A stretch of 64,000 nt of DNA from Lysinibacter cavernae (GCF_011758565.1 NZ_JAAMOX010000001.1:1837838-1901837); one strand, 5' to 3'; shown: positions 53,168-62,139, counted from the first letter of the stretch. Notes: generated by a model from the letters alone, not told the origin. Numbers and translations are program-made.

Positions 53168-54202
53168 CTACTCTGCTAAGAGCTCCCGAACTCGGGGCAC
53201 AACCTGCGTGCCATACAACTCGATACTGGTCATGAGCTGTTCGTGCGGCATGGTTCCGTTGCTGTATTTGAGGTCGAACCGGTTGACACCAAGCGCACGA
53301 ACGGCGGCCGCGATCTTGGTGGCTACCGACTCCGGTGAACCGGCAAACAACGCGCCTGACGGGCCGGTCTCCTCAACGAATCGGTCATAGGTCATAGGAG
53401 CCCAGCCGCGCTCGCGGCCGATGCGCGCTTGCATGGCCGAGTAGTGAGGCCACAGTTCTTCGAGCGCTTGCTCGTCGGTTTCGGCGATATGTCCTGGCGA
53501 GTGCATCCCAATGGGTTGAACCGGCTGCCCATATTTCTCAAGCGCCCGGTGATAGAGGTCAACAAACGGAGCAAAGCGCTCAGGGGCTCCTCCGATAATC
53601 GCGAGCATCAGCGGCAGCCCATACTTTGCGGTGCGGATAACGGACTCCGGGCTTCCCCCGACCCCGACCCAGGCACGCAGGCTACCGTGCTCAACTCGCG
53701 GGAACACGCTCTGCGCGGTGAGCGATGACCGCGTCGCACCGCTCCAGGTCACGGGCTCTTGTTTGAGCAGTTCGGCAAAGAGTTCAAGCTTCTCTTCAAA
53801 CAGTTGCTCATAATCACGAAGGTCGAGGCCAAAGAGCGGGAATGATTCGGTGAAGGAGCCGCGTCCGAGGATCACCTCTGCCCTCCCCTGCGACACTCCA
53901 TCAAGCGTCGCGAAGCGCTGATACACGCGGACGGGATCATCCGAACTCAGCACGGTAACTGCAGAACCAAGACGGATACGTTCGGTGCGCCCAGCGATGG
54001 CCGCAAGCACCACCTCAGGGGCTGAAACGGCAAAGTCCTCACGGTGGTGCTCGCCAACACCAATGAAATCAAGCCCAACCTTGTCGGCAAGAACCCCCTG
54101 TTCAACAAGATTGCGAAGCACCTGGCCATGGGTGAGCGGTGCACCGTCGGCATCCACCGTCACATCGCCAAAGGTATCAAGACCAAATTCAACCGTGCTC
54201 AT
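53168..54202 (-). CDS. LLM-class flavin-dependent oxidoreductase
   Basis: The 344-residue protein is a luciferase-like monooxygenase: VEFGLDTFGDV, LDFIGVGEHHREDFAVSAPEVVLAAIAGRTERIRLGSAVTVLSSDDPVRVYQRFATLDGVSQGRAEVILGRGSFTESFPLFG. It should use reduced flavin; substrate unknown. ATG 54202 follows GAAAGG. A 24-base sequence 54-77 bases upstream recurs exactly near the zincin-like gene. Confidence 0.9.
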   Translation of the reverse strand: MSTVEFGLDTFGDVTVDADGAPLTHGQVLRNLVEQGVLADKVGLDFIGVGEHHREDFAVSAPEVVLAAIAGRTERIRLGSAVTVLSSDDPVRVYQRFATLDGVSQGRAEVILGRGSFTESFPLFGLDLRDYEQLFEEKLELFAELLKQEPVTWSGATRSSLTAQSVFPRVEHGSLRAWVGVGGSPESVIRTAKYGLPLMLAIIGGAPERFAPFVDLYHRALEKYGQPVQPIGMHSPGHIAETDEQALEELWPHYSAMQARIGRERGWAPMTYDRFVEETGPSGALFAGSPESVATKIAAAVRALGVNRFDLKYSNGTMPHEQLMTSIELYGTQVVPRVRELLAE

Positions 54203-54255
54203 GGGCGTTTTGCCTTTCGTAGTTCGCTTCGCATCAGACGCTACCTGGTTCAACC

Positions 54256-54279
54256 GACGCGTGACCGGGCGCATTCCCG
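54256..54279. repeat. 24-base exact repeat, copy 1
   Basis: A 24-base stretch starting GACGCGTGACCGGG and ending CATTCCCG is repeated without change at 56501-56524. This copy lies upstream of the minus-strand LLM oxidoreductase gene. Confidence 0.75.
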
Positions 54280-54346
54280 CCAGGTGTGTGGCAAGAACAA
54301 GCCGCGAGATACGGCGCGATTATCGAGCTCGCGAGGAACGTCGTCA

Positions 54347-54766
54347 CTAGCTGGTCGGCGCAGTAACGTTTGCCCCGTCCGTAGGATCTTGACCAAGAGA
54401 TACGCGCTGAGCGCTGATTGCTGCGGCGAGTTTTTCGGCGCCAAAACTTCGGACCCAGACGGAGCCTCCCTCACCAGCCAAATCGAGCCGCACGATGCGA
54501 GTGAGCAAACCTGGCTCAAGCGTTATCCCTGTAATCTCTCGGTACGAGAACATAAAAGCAGGTGTCCCACTGTTGACCATACGATTGAGTCGGTTCTGTT
54601 CAATACATACGAACTCTGGGCGGAGAATAATTCGTCCCCCAACCCAGTTGCGCATGCTTTGAGAGCTTGCGTGCGTGAGATGCGTCACGTATCCGAGTTC
54701 CGGCCGTGGGGCAAAGAAGTTTATGGTCTTTTTCATGAGCACTGTTCCCACATCTGACTCGCGCAT
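54347..54766 (-). CDS. Small protein of unknown function, possible PH-like domain
   Basis: The 139-residue product shows alternating beta strands and a final helix (GGRIILRPEFVCIEQNRLNR, ITGITLEPGLLTRIVRLDLAGEGGSVWVRSFGAEKLAAAIS) reminiscent of bacterial PH-like folds, without a signal peptide or membrane helix. I do not recognise a family with confidence. ATG 54766 follows AAAGGGAA. It is 60 bases downstream of the unknown membrane gene on the same strand and may share its transcript. Confidence 0.55.
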   Translation of the reverse strand: MRESDVGTVLMKKTINFFAPRPELGYVTHLTHASSQSMRNWVGGRIILRPEFVCIEQNRLNRMVNSGTPAFMFSYREITGITLEPGLLTRIVRLDLAGEGGSVWVRSFGAEKLAAAISAQRVSLGQDPTDGANVTAPTS

Positions 54767-54826
54767 TGCGATTCCCTTTCTGATCAGCTCTCTCGGTACC
54801 CACCGGTCGCCCTGCACCCGCCGAGC

Positions 54827-56419
54827 CTAGGCTGAACCCCACCAGGGCGGGGTCCGGAGGGCGACAACCATGCCGTCAGGGCCGTCATAGGCGACAACGA
54901 TGTCTCCCGTCGGATGCCGTGCAGCGAGACCGTCTCGGGAGCTGATCACATCGCTCCATCCGTCTGCTGCCAGGGTGTCTGCCACCGCTTCCCAGTCAGT
55001 GTGTTCCTCTGGCGGCGCGATCGTGTGCTGCAACACAATGAAGTACTGATCGGCACCACCTCCGCTGCCACCGGCGTAACTGTTCTCCCAGCGGCGGCGG
55101 TCAATATCAAGAACAGCATCCGGAGAAAGAGACCCGCCGAGGAGAGAGACAACGCCGTCGAACACGGCACGAGCGTCGTCAGGGCGTGTAGCCGCACCCG
55201 CATCCTCAGAGCCACGTTCACGCACTGGCTCTCGGAATTCGCCAGCCGCGTCTGCTTGTTCTTCCTCAAGGTCGAGATAGTTATACGGCAGATAACGGTC
55301 CCACGATCTCTCTGACCACTCATTGGCCAGTTCGGCTGGCGCAACCGCACCAAATACTGGGTACGCGTCCGCCGCGTATCTGTCGGATTTCAGAGCACCT
55401 GTACTGGCATCAAGCCGATCACGAAGCTCATCGCCGTCACCCCACCACTGCGGCGAATGAAACTCGAGCTGGGCGCCTGTCTCATACTCGTTGAGTTCAA
55501 TCGCTTGGCCATTCGGATTCTCCCACCGAGTTCCGTATGTTGATCGCTCGTAGCCAAGGCTCTTGAGGTCCTGAGTGAACGCGTCCTTATCGATGGCGAT
55601 TGCGTCGGCTGACGTGGCAAACAGTTCGAGTTGGTAACGCTCAACAGAGCCGCTCCAGTCTGCGCTGTCGATAACCATGTCAACATCTACCCAGTCGCCT
55701 GTGTCTGCAAACCCCCGAATAGTACTGAATTCGTGCTGCATCTCTTCGTATCGCTTTTCCACAAGCACAAGTTGCTCGCCAATCGGCATCGTACGAATTT
55801 CGCGAAGCGTCGTTCCCTCGCTATCGGGGATGGTTGAGGTCGCCCCCGCTGCTACCATGGGCGCGCAGACGAGAAGAAGCGCAGGCACCCCGGCTGCTAG
55901 CGAAACCCGCAGTGGATTCATGGGCTTGCTACCCCTGGGGCGCGAAACAATACTCAGCACCAGCAGCGCCGTCCCAGTCGCAAGCGCGACCAAAAGACTC
56001 ACCCCGGCAAACGCCATTTCGACCGTCTCCATGATCGGCTGCCCTGAAAAAACGCTCAGTCCAGACGGGGTGGGGGCCGCGTCTGTTGAACCCTCAAAGC
56101 TGAGCGTTGCAATGACGATGAAGACCCAGTGCGTTGGCAGGATCCACGCCATCGGCGTCGGCAGGGTGACGTGCTTGCGGCGACGAAGGATGAACCTTGG
56201 CAGGCTCTCTATGAGCCCGATAGCCGGCACGATAAGTGGGGAAAGCAGAAGAAACATAAGCGTTTCCCAGCCGCTTGCAAATAGCAGCCGGTGAAACGCG
56301 ACGTAGGCGGCAAGAATCCAACTCGTCAATGGCCAGGCCTGCCACAGCCAGGACTGAAAGCCATCCACAGGTTGGGGGTGATGATGAACGTTCTCCGGTG
56401 TCGTTGGGGGTTCAGACAT
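54827..56419 (-). CDS. Membrane protein of unknown function with large outside domain
   Basis: The 530-residue protein has four or five membrane helices in its first 190 residues (about 24-45, 48-72, 88-112, 130-155, 172-195) and a large, acidic, probably extracellular C-terminal domain rich in Asp, Glu, Trp and Tyr (for example WDRYLPYNYLDLEEEQADAAGEF). No catalytic motif or family is evident. ATG 56419. It is divergent from the zincin-like gene. Confidence 0.65.
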   Translation of the reverse strand: MSEPPTTPENVHHHPQPVDGFQSWLWQAWPLTSWILAAYVAFHRLLFASGWETLMFLLLSPLIVPAIGLIESLPRFILRRRKHVTLPTPMAWILPTHWVFIVIATLSFEGSTDAAPTPSGLSVFSGQPIMETVEMAFAGVSLLVALATGTALLVLSIVSRPRGSKPMNPLRVSLAAGVPALLLVCAPMVAAGATSTIPDSEGTTLREIRTMPIGEQLVLVEKRYEEMQHEFSTIRGFADTGDWVDVDMVIDSADWSGSVERYQLELFATSADAIAIDKDAFTQDLKSLGYERSTYGTRWENPNGQAIELNEYETGAQLEFHSPQWWGDGDELRDRLDASTGALKSDRYAADAYPVFGAVAPAELANEWSERSWDRYLPYNYLDLEEEQADAAGEFREPVRERGSEDAGAATRPDDARAVFDGVVSLLGGSLSPDAVLDIDRRRWENSYAGGSGGGADQYFIVLQHTIAPPEEHTDWEAVADTLAADGWSDVISSRDGLAARHPTGDIVVAYDGPDGMVVALRTPPWWGSA

Positions 56420-56500
56420 TGCAAAAGGTTACACCTGGCTCGCTGAGGCGGCCAAAGGCGGGCAGGATCGATGGGCCGCCGACGATATCCGTATGCGTTG

Positions 56501-56524
56501 GACGCGTGACCGGGCGCATTCCCG
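56501..56524. repeat. 24-base exact repeat, copy 2
   Basis: This is the second copy of the sequence at 54256-54279, in the same orientation, 2.2 kb away, 18-41 bases upstream of the zincin-like gene start. Confidence 0.75.
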
Positions 56525-56541
56525 TATGCCATGCTTATGCC

Positions 56542-56901
56542 ATGCAGTCAGTCCCAGAAGCCAAATTTGAGTCCCTAGTTGCAGACCAGATGGACCTGCT
56601 CCCCGACGATCTTGCCGAGGTGCTCGCAAATGTGAGCGTCACCGTCGAGGACCGCCCTGCCGATGGCAGCCTCCGCGTCCTCGCCGTCTACAGCGGTGTT
56701 CCCCTCACCGAACGAGGCCAGTTTGGCCCTGAGGCCATGCCTGACAACATTGTGCTCTACCGAGAGTCAATGCTTGCGCATGCGCACAACGAAGACGAGC
56801 TCAAACGCGAAATCTGGAACACCCTTATCCGCGAGATTGGGATGCACCTCGGCATGGATGAGGACCAGCTTGAGCGCCTCTCGGCGAAGCACGCCCGCTA
56901 G
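56542..56901 (+). CDS. Zincin-like metallopeptidase-family protein lacking the zinc histidines
   Basis: The 119-residue protein matches the small single-domain metallopeptidase family common in actinobacteria (FESLVADQMDLLPDDLAEVLANVSVTVEDRP, GVPLTERGQFGPEAMPDNIVLYRESML). The family's HExxH block usually reads HEIAHHFG. Here it is REIGMHLG (97-104): Glu98 remains, but both metal-binding histidines are replaced (Arg97, Met101), only His102 stays. Catalysis as a zinc peptidase is therefore unlikely. The gene is intact, so it may be a pseudoenzyme. ATG 56542. Confidence 0.75.
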   Translation: MQSVPEAKFESLVADQMDLLPDDLAEVLANVSVTVEDRPADGSLRVLAVYSGVPLTERGQFGPEAMPDNIVLYRESMLAHAHNEDELKREIWNTLIREIGMHLGMDEDQLERLSAKHAR

Positions 56902-56905
56902 CGAG

Positions 56906-59518
56906 CTAGCCGCGGTCGCTTCGTCCAGACGAGAGCCCAAGCCTGACCAGCTCAGCTGTTGATGCCGACGGGACGAATGCGCGGATAAGCCCAATACTGA
57001 TGCGCGGAAGATCGGCCTCGTCGCGATAGAGCAAATACATGGGCTCGTACCGTGGCGCAAATTTGGCCTTAAACGTGTGCAGCGATTGAAACCCGTAGAA
57101 CGGTTCGAGCATGCCACTCATGGCGTCAAGCAGGCCCTCAAATTTTCCAACGTTACCTGTGCCGCTGTGGGCAAGCGGCGAACCTGACAGGGAGGCAAAC
57201 TCGGCGCCTTCGTCTTTGAACGTGAGGGCTGAGGAGATCAGCAGGAACTCCATAACCGGTTTGAATCCGCCTTCACGCCGACGCATGAGGTCAAGGGTCC
57301 AACCTCTGACAACCCCACCCCGACCATACACGGGAAGCCATGATGTGACACCGTGCAGGCTACCGTCTTCATCAATGGCGATCCCCACGCGAACGTTGGG
57401 GTCGAGGGCTTCGTCAACTCCACCAAGCGTAAAGCCCATTTCCGGCAGCGCTTTATCGCCGACCCATCCCTCTGAGATTGCCCTCACCTGGGCGAGGACG
57501 GCCCAGCTTTCCTCGTTGAGGTTCGACATCCGGAACGAGATGCCCTCGCGTTCGGCCCTGTTCAGGCTCGACCGAATGGGCTGCCACGATTTACCCTTCA
57601 TCTCGAGTTCGGGAAGGTCGATGATGGTGTCCTCGGCAACCTGGATACAGCTCCAGTCTGTTGGAGCCGCATCCACGGTCGCTTTGCCAACGGAGAACAG
57701 AGCTGGCGTGAGGCCGGCCCGATCAGTAAACCGAATGTACTCGGCAACCGCAGTGCCCATCCCCCCGTCAGGGACGATCGGGTCGCCGAGCGCAAGGGCA
57801 ACCCCTGAGTGTTCCTGGTAGGCGATAAATCCTTGCCCGTCGTTTGTCGCCAAGTATTGATTTGATTTCCAGGTGGCCATCCAAGAAAGCGTGCCACCAC
57901 CCTGCGCCGTAATGAGGTCGGTGATCGATGCGGCGTCGAGCTCGGCTCCGCCGGTATGCTGCCGGCTCCTTCGGCGCGAGCGAACCTGGAACGAGCGCCG
58001 AGACCACAGGAGAAAGACAAAAAGGAAGACCCACAACAACGAGCCAGCAAACGAAATGGTGTATTCGTCGCCCAGATCCCCAAGTACGGCAACGCCGATC
58101 ACAAGCACAACAAGTTCGAGGAGATTCAGGATACCGAGGACAATTGTGACCCACCATGCCCAGCGTCGTCCGCGCCGAATTCCGCGCGCGATGACAACAA
58201 TCACCAGAAGGTCAAGAACAACTCCGACCCAGCCCTCCACGCCTGGTTCTGATCGCCCGAGCGGGCCGTCAAGCACAAACAGGGCAGACAACAGCTGAAT
58301 AGCGCCAAGGGCTACAAGGCCGGTAAACGCGATCAGACGCTGTTCCCGGATGCCGATATGGGTACGCTGCCGACCTCGTTGGGTCACGGCATACAGCACC
58401 GAAACCGCAGCAACCGCAACGAAGTGTTCGAGGTCGGCAAGCGAGCCAACATACATCAGCTGGAGGCCAACAACGGCCCAAACCAGCAAGATCAGGCGGA
58501 GCCTCCACGGAGGCCGAGCGACAAGGAACAGGCCGGTAATTAGTGCAAAGACTCCCCCGGATGGCCCAACATCGAGCTGTGTTGAAAGCCGAACTGCCCA
58601 GTCCCATCCCGTCGGCGCGAGTACCCACAAGGCAAACGCACTCACCAAGACTGCAACCACTTGGCCAGCGCCAAAGAGCGCCGCCGTTTTCGCCCAGCCG
58701 TAGCGCGCTTCGAAAAGACTGCCCGCGATTGCGGCACCAACAACAAGGAGCACATACTCCCACGGGGTCATCGCAAGGAACGTACCGGTGGCAATCGTCC
58801 ACCATCGCCCTTCCTCGAAGGCCGGCAGCCCGTAAAAAAACGGTTCGAGCGTCGCGATTCGGGCGGCAGGGCGCCACAGCGCATCCGTGAGAGTACCAAT
58901 CGTCAGGAACACCACAACGAAGCTGAGTGTGAAAGGGGTGCGGCGGATGAGCACAGCTATCGAATGTGCAGCCCGCCCGGCCCATAACACGAGGAACACG
59001 AGGAACACGAGGAGCGCGGCCCATGCAATCTGTCGAAAGGTCTCAGCCACATGCTGATCGCCGGTTTGTGTCACGACAAAAAGCACAGCGCTCCAGAGGA
59101 CGGAGCCACCGATGCTCGCAAACACAAAGTGTTTGAGGCGCATGCCCAAGGCCCCGGCAAGCGGCGAGCAAGCCGCAGACAAGACGGCAACAAAATGGCT
59201 GACAACAACCACCGGGATGCCAAAGGATGCGGTGAACGTTCTGGCCAATTCGATCGTCACGATCCGCTCGGGAAATCTCACCTCAAGCGAACGAAGAAGC
59301 CGCGTCCCCCAGCGGCGGCCGATCCAGTATCCAACGAATTCGCCCCCGACGGCCCCGGCCACGGCAACGGTCAGCAGCACAAGGGGAGGCACATCCTGAA
59401 CGGTAAGCAGGGCGTGCATGAGGATAGTTTCGCCTGGAAGTGGGAGCCCGACTCCCTCGAACCCAGCAATCACGAATAGGACGAGGAGTACTACGGCGGC
59501 CGGAAGAGTGCTCAACAT
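56906..59518 (-). CDS. DedA-rhomboid-MprF (DUF2156) triple-domain membrane fusion
   Basis: The 870-residue protein joins three parts. Residues about 10-200 resemble DedA (FEGVGLPLPGETILMHAL), but the usual GRFxPxxR motif is replaced by SHFVAVLS (107-114). Residues about 210-380 resemble a rhomboid with GPSG (Ser320) and His365 as a possible catalytic pair. After more helices (395-505), residues about 530-850 form an MprF-type DUF2156 aminoacyltransferase domain (FIAYQEHSGVALALGDPI, SLNRAEREGISF, EFASLSGSPLAHSG). MprF adds amino acids such as lysine to phosphatidylglycerol; the fusion likely combines lipid transport and modification (inference). ATG 59518 follows CGGAGACC; an upstream ATG at 59563 is possible. 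Its stop is five bases from the convergent zincin-like gene. Confidence 0.8.
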   Translation of the reverse strand: MLSTLPAAVVLLVLFVIAGFEGVGLPLPGETILMHALLTVQDVPPLVLLTVAVAGAVGGEFVGYWIGRRWGTRLLRSLEVRFPERIVTIELARTFTASFGIPVVVVSHFVAVLSAACSPLAGALGMRLKHFVFASIGGSVLWSAVLFVVTQTGDQHVAETFRQIAWAALLVFLVFLVLWAGRAAHSIAVLIRRTPFTLSFVVVFLTIGTLTDALWRPAARIATLEPFFYGLPAFEEGRWWTIATGTFLAMTPWEYVLLVVGAAIAGSLFEARYGWAKTAALFGAGQVVAVLVSAFALWVLAPTGWDWAVRLSTQLDVGPSGGVFALITGLFLVARPPWRLRLILLVWAVVGLQLMYVGSLADLEHFVAVAAVSVLYAVTQRGRQRTHIGIREQRLIAFTGLVALGAIQLLSALFVLDGPLGRSEPGVEGWVGVVLDLLVIVVIARGIRRGRRWAWWVTIVLGILNLLELVVLVIGVAVLGDLGDEYTISFAGSLLWVFLFVFLLWSRRSFQVRSRRRSRQHTGGAELDAASITDLITAQGGGTLSWMATWKSNQYLATNDGQGFIAYQEHSGVALALGDPIVPDGGMGTAVAEYIRFTDRAGLTPALFSVGKATVDAAPTDWSCIQVAEDTIIDLPELEMKGKSWQPIRSSLNRAEREGISFRMSNLNEESWAVLAQVRAISEGWVGDKALPEMGFTLGGVDEALDPNVRVGIAIDEDGSLHGVTSWLPVYGRGGVVRGWTLDLMRRREGGFKPVMEFLLISSALTFKDEGAEFASLSGSPLAHSGTGNVGKFEGLLDAMSGMLEPFYGFQSLHTFKAKFAPRYEPMYLLYRDEADLPRISIGLIRAFVPSASTAELVRLGLSSGRSDRG

Positions 59519-59700
59519 GGTCTCCGGGTGGCTCCTGTCTGGCGGTGACGCCGTTGATAGCATCCTGTCGAATACGGGCGTCCCGCGTCAACAGCCCCCT
59601 CCAAATCAAAGCCGGAAAAATGCCGAACGAGAGGAGTCCCGGAGCCCATTTCTCGATATCGATCGCGCGGTACAGAAACAGATGACCGAGGTTAACAACA

Positions 59701-59730
59701 AAACCCGAGTTTCGGTTGAAACTCGGGTTT
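59701..59730 (-). terminator. Terminator of tRNA-Thr
   Basis: A perfect 13-bp stem (59701-59713 with 59718-59730) closes a 4-base loop. On the minus strand it is followed by TTGTTGTT, 11 bases past the tRNA. Confidence 0.88.
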
Positions 59731-59740
59731 GCCATCTCAG

Positions 59741-59813
59741 GGCCGACTGCGGGACTCGAACCCGCAACCTCCGCTTTACAAGAGCGATGCGCTACCAATT
59801 GCGCCAAGTCGGC
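59741..59813 (-). tRNA. tRNA-Thr (anticodon TGT)
   Basis: The minus strand folds as a full cloverleaf: acceptor GCCGACT/AGTCGGC, D arm GCGC with AATTGGTA loop, anticodon stem TCGCT/AGCGG with loop CTTGTAA (anticodon TGT, reading ACA), T arm GCGGG-TTCGAGT-CCCGC. The CCA end is not encoded. The base after the acceptor stem (discriminator) appears to be C, which is unusual for tRNA-Thr. Confidence 0.93.
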
Positions 59814-59846
59814 ATAGTGACACTAAAGTATAGCGTCATATTGAGC

Positions 59847-59884
59847 GCCTCGCTCACCACATCCACTGGTGTGGCGAGCGAGGC
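59847..59884 (-). terminator. Hairpin downstream of the DsbA-like gene
   Basis: GCCTCGCTCACCACA (59847-59861) pairs with TGTGGCGAGCGAGGC (59870-59884) with one A-C mismatch. It lies seven bases past the gene stop. No T tract. Confidence 0.55.
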
Positions 59885-59891
59885 CCCAAAA

Positions 59892-60800
59892 TTATCCTGC
59901 CGGAGTCGGCGTTGGCGTTGGAGTTGCGGTGTCGTCAGTCGACGTCTCCTTGAAGTGCTTCAGGATGAGGTCGTTGAGCGTCGAGGTCTGCGTGTCGAGG
60001 AACTCGCCATTCACGATAACGGTCGGCGTCTGGCTCACCTTGTCAAGGTCTGAGTTCGGAACGGGCTCGCTGCCGGCACGGGTGGATGACGCCGTCACAA
60101 ATGACGAGAACTTGCCGTCGTTGACGCACGACTTCATCTTGTCATCGACCTTAATATTGACCGCTTCCATTTGTTCAAGCAGTTGGGCGTTGGTCAGTCC
60201 TGTTGAGTTCTCTTCAGGCTGCACCTCGGCGCTCAGCAGGCGGTTGTGGTATTCGTAGCCAAGGTCAGGCTGCGAATCAGCAACACAGGCAAATGCGTTA
60301 GCGGCGCGAGTTGAGTACTTGGTTCCGCTGGAGAAACGGTCGAGGAACGCAACTGGGCGAATCTCAAGCGTCGCTTCGCCGTTGCCAACATACGACTGGA
60401 TGAGCGGGGCGTTCTGCTGCTCAAATGCACCACACGCTGGGCACATGTAGTCGGCATAGAGCACGATGTCGATGGGGTCGTTTTCACGGTCCGGCTTTGG
60501 CACGACGGGGTCTTCGTCTGGCTGAAGGGCAGGGGTGGTCTGCGCCTTGAACTCGGCGCCAACAACCAATCCGCCGCTCGCCATGTTTCGCGGGCCAGGG
60601 CCGGGAGGCTGAACAGCCTGGACGACAAGCAGCACCACAACGGCGGCAATGGCGATCAGTGCAACAGCAACACCGCCCTGGAGGAAGACGCGATTGCGCT
60701 TTTCTTTTTTGGCCTGCTTTTCGCGTGTGATGCGGGCTTGTTCCCGTGCCTCTTCGCGACGCTGGTTCTTGGTGGGGCGGCCGTCTGTGCCGTTTGCCAT
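59892..60800 (-). CDS. Membrane-anchored DsbA-like thioredoxin-fold protein
   Basis: The 302-residue product has a highly charged cytoplasmic N-terminus (KNQRREEAREQARITREKQAKK), one membrane helix (about 40-62) and an outside thioredoxin_4/DsbA-like domain with the CPAC active site (Cys120-Cys123 in ADYMCPACGAFEQQ) and cis-Pro in SQTPTVIVNG. It should make or reshuffle disulfide bonds in exported proteins. ATG 60800 (MANGTDG) is used over a longer frame. It is divergent from the ABC ATPase gene. Confidence 0.9.
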   Translation of the reverse strand: MANGTDGRPTKNQRREEAREQARITREKQAKKEKRNRVFLQGGVAVALIAIAAVVVLLVVQAVQPPGPGPRNMASGGLVVGAEFKAQTTPALQPDEDPVVPKPDRENDPIDIVLYADYMCPACGAFEQQNAPLIQSYVGNGEATLEIRPVAFLDRFSSGTKYSTRAANAFACVADSQPDLGYEYHNRLLSAEVQPEENSTGLTNAQLLEQMEAVNIKVDDKMKSCVNDGKFSSFVTASSTRAGSEPVPNSDLDKVSQTPTVIVNGEFLDTQTSTLNDLILKHFKETSTDDTATPTPTPTPAG

Positions 60801-61041
60801 GAGGTTCTCTCCGTGGGTTTGAGGACGCGACCGTGAGTTGGTCGCACAGGAGGCCACGTATTCGGTGGCACAACATATTCGATTTTAGTGTCGAGTCAGG
60901 CAAATAGCTAAACGATTGCCTGTGAAACCACTCGATTTCTTGGAGGTGATGCCATAGTGTTGAAGTGGCGCGTTGTTGCGCCGCAATCACCATTCACTAC
61001 GGATCGTCCGGCACGTACCTGCCGGTGAAGGAGAAATAATC

Positions 61042-62139
61042 ATGGCATCAGTGACCTTTGATAAAGCCACCCGCCTGTACCCAAACACACCTCGCCCCGC
61101 TGTTGACGCTCTGAGCCTCGACATTCAGGATGGCGAGTTTCTTGTTTTGGTAGGCCCCTCTGGTTGTGGAAAATCGACCTCGCTGCGCATGCTTGCCGGT
61201 CTCGAAGAGGTCAACGGCGGCCGCATCCTCATTGGCGATAAAGACGTCACCGACGTTGCACCAAAAGATCGTGATATCGCCATGGTCTTCCAGAACTACG
61301 CGCTCTACCCACACATGACAGTTGCCGAGAACATGGGCTTCGCGCTCAAGATCGCCGGCGTTGGCAAAGAAGAGCGCGCAGAGCGCGTACTTGAGGCCGC
61401 AAAGCTGCTCGACCTCGAGCCGTACCTGTCACGCAAGCCAAAAGCACTCTCCGGTGGTCAGCGTCAGCGTGTTGCCATGGGCCGCGCTATCGTTCGTCAG
61501 CCCCAGGTATTCCTCATGGATGAGCCGCTGTCGAACCTCGACGCAAAGCTCCGTGTGCAGACTCGTACGCAAATCGCTTCGCTGCAGCGTCGACTCGGTG
61601 TCACGACCGTCTACGTAACGCACGACCAGACAGAGGCTCTCACCATGGGTGACCGCATCGCGGTTCTCAAGGATGGCCTGCTGCAGCAGGTCGGAACCCC
61701 GCGCCAGCTGCTCGACGCACCGGCAAACATCTTCGTTGCTGGCTTCATTGGCAGCCCTGCAATGAACCTGTTCTCAACCGACGTGTCAGAGGCCGGTGTC
61801 CACTTCGGAACCGCAATTCTGCCAACGCCCCGCGAGACCCTCGCCGCAATCACCGGCAAGCAGGTTACCGTTGGTGTTCGCCCAGAAGACATCACGATCT
61901 CGAACGTCGAGGGCAAGGGGCTTAAGGTTCACGTCGACCTCGTTGAAGAGCTTGGAGCCGACGGATACCTGTACGGCCACTCAGAGGTCGAGGGCGTTCG
62001 CACCGATATCGTTGCGCGTGTCGACGGCCGCGACCACCCCAACGCCGGCGAGACGGTTTACGTCCACCCGGTCGAGAGCCACATCCACCTCTTCAACATC
62101 GACTCTGGCGAGCGTGTTGGTGAGGCTGCCGCTCACTAA
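61042..62139 (+). CDS. Sugar ABC transporter ATP-binding protein (MsmK/UgpC type)
   Basis: The 365-residue ATPase has Walker A GPSGCGKST, Q-loop QNYALYPHMTVAEN, signature LSGGQRQRVAMGRAI, Walker B VFLMDEPLSNLD, H-loop THDQTEA and a C-terminal OB-fold (TOBE) regulatory region. This type powers several carbohydrate importers whose permeases are encoded elsewhere; no permease or binding protein lies next to it, in keeping with a shared multitask ATPase. ATG 61042 follows GAAGGAGA. Confidence 0.95.
   Translation: MASVTFDKATRLYPNTPRPAVDALSLDIQDGEFLVLVGPSGCGKSTSLRMLAGLEEVNGGRILIGDKDVTDVAPKDRDIAMVFQNYALYPHMTVAENMGFALKIAGVGKEERAERVLEAAKLLDLEPYLSRKPKALSGGQRQRVAMGRAIVRQPQVFLMDEPLSNLDAKLRVQTRTQIASLQRRLGVTTVYVTHDQTEALTMGDRIAVLKDGLLQQVGTPRQLLDAPANIFVAGFIGSPAMNLFSTDVSEAGVHFGTAILPTPRETLAAITGKQVTVGVRPEDITISNVEGKGLKVHVDLVEELGADGYLYGHSEVEGVRTDIVARVDGRDHPNAGETVYVHPVESHIHLFNIDSGERVGEAAAH

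Noticed and set aside
59741..59813. tRNA as an integration site for a mobile element
   Set aside because: No integrase, no duplicated tRNA 3' end and only housekeeping genes nearby.
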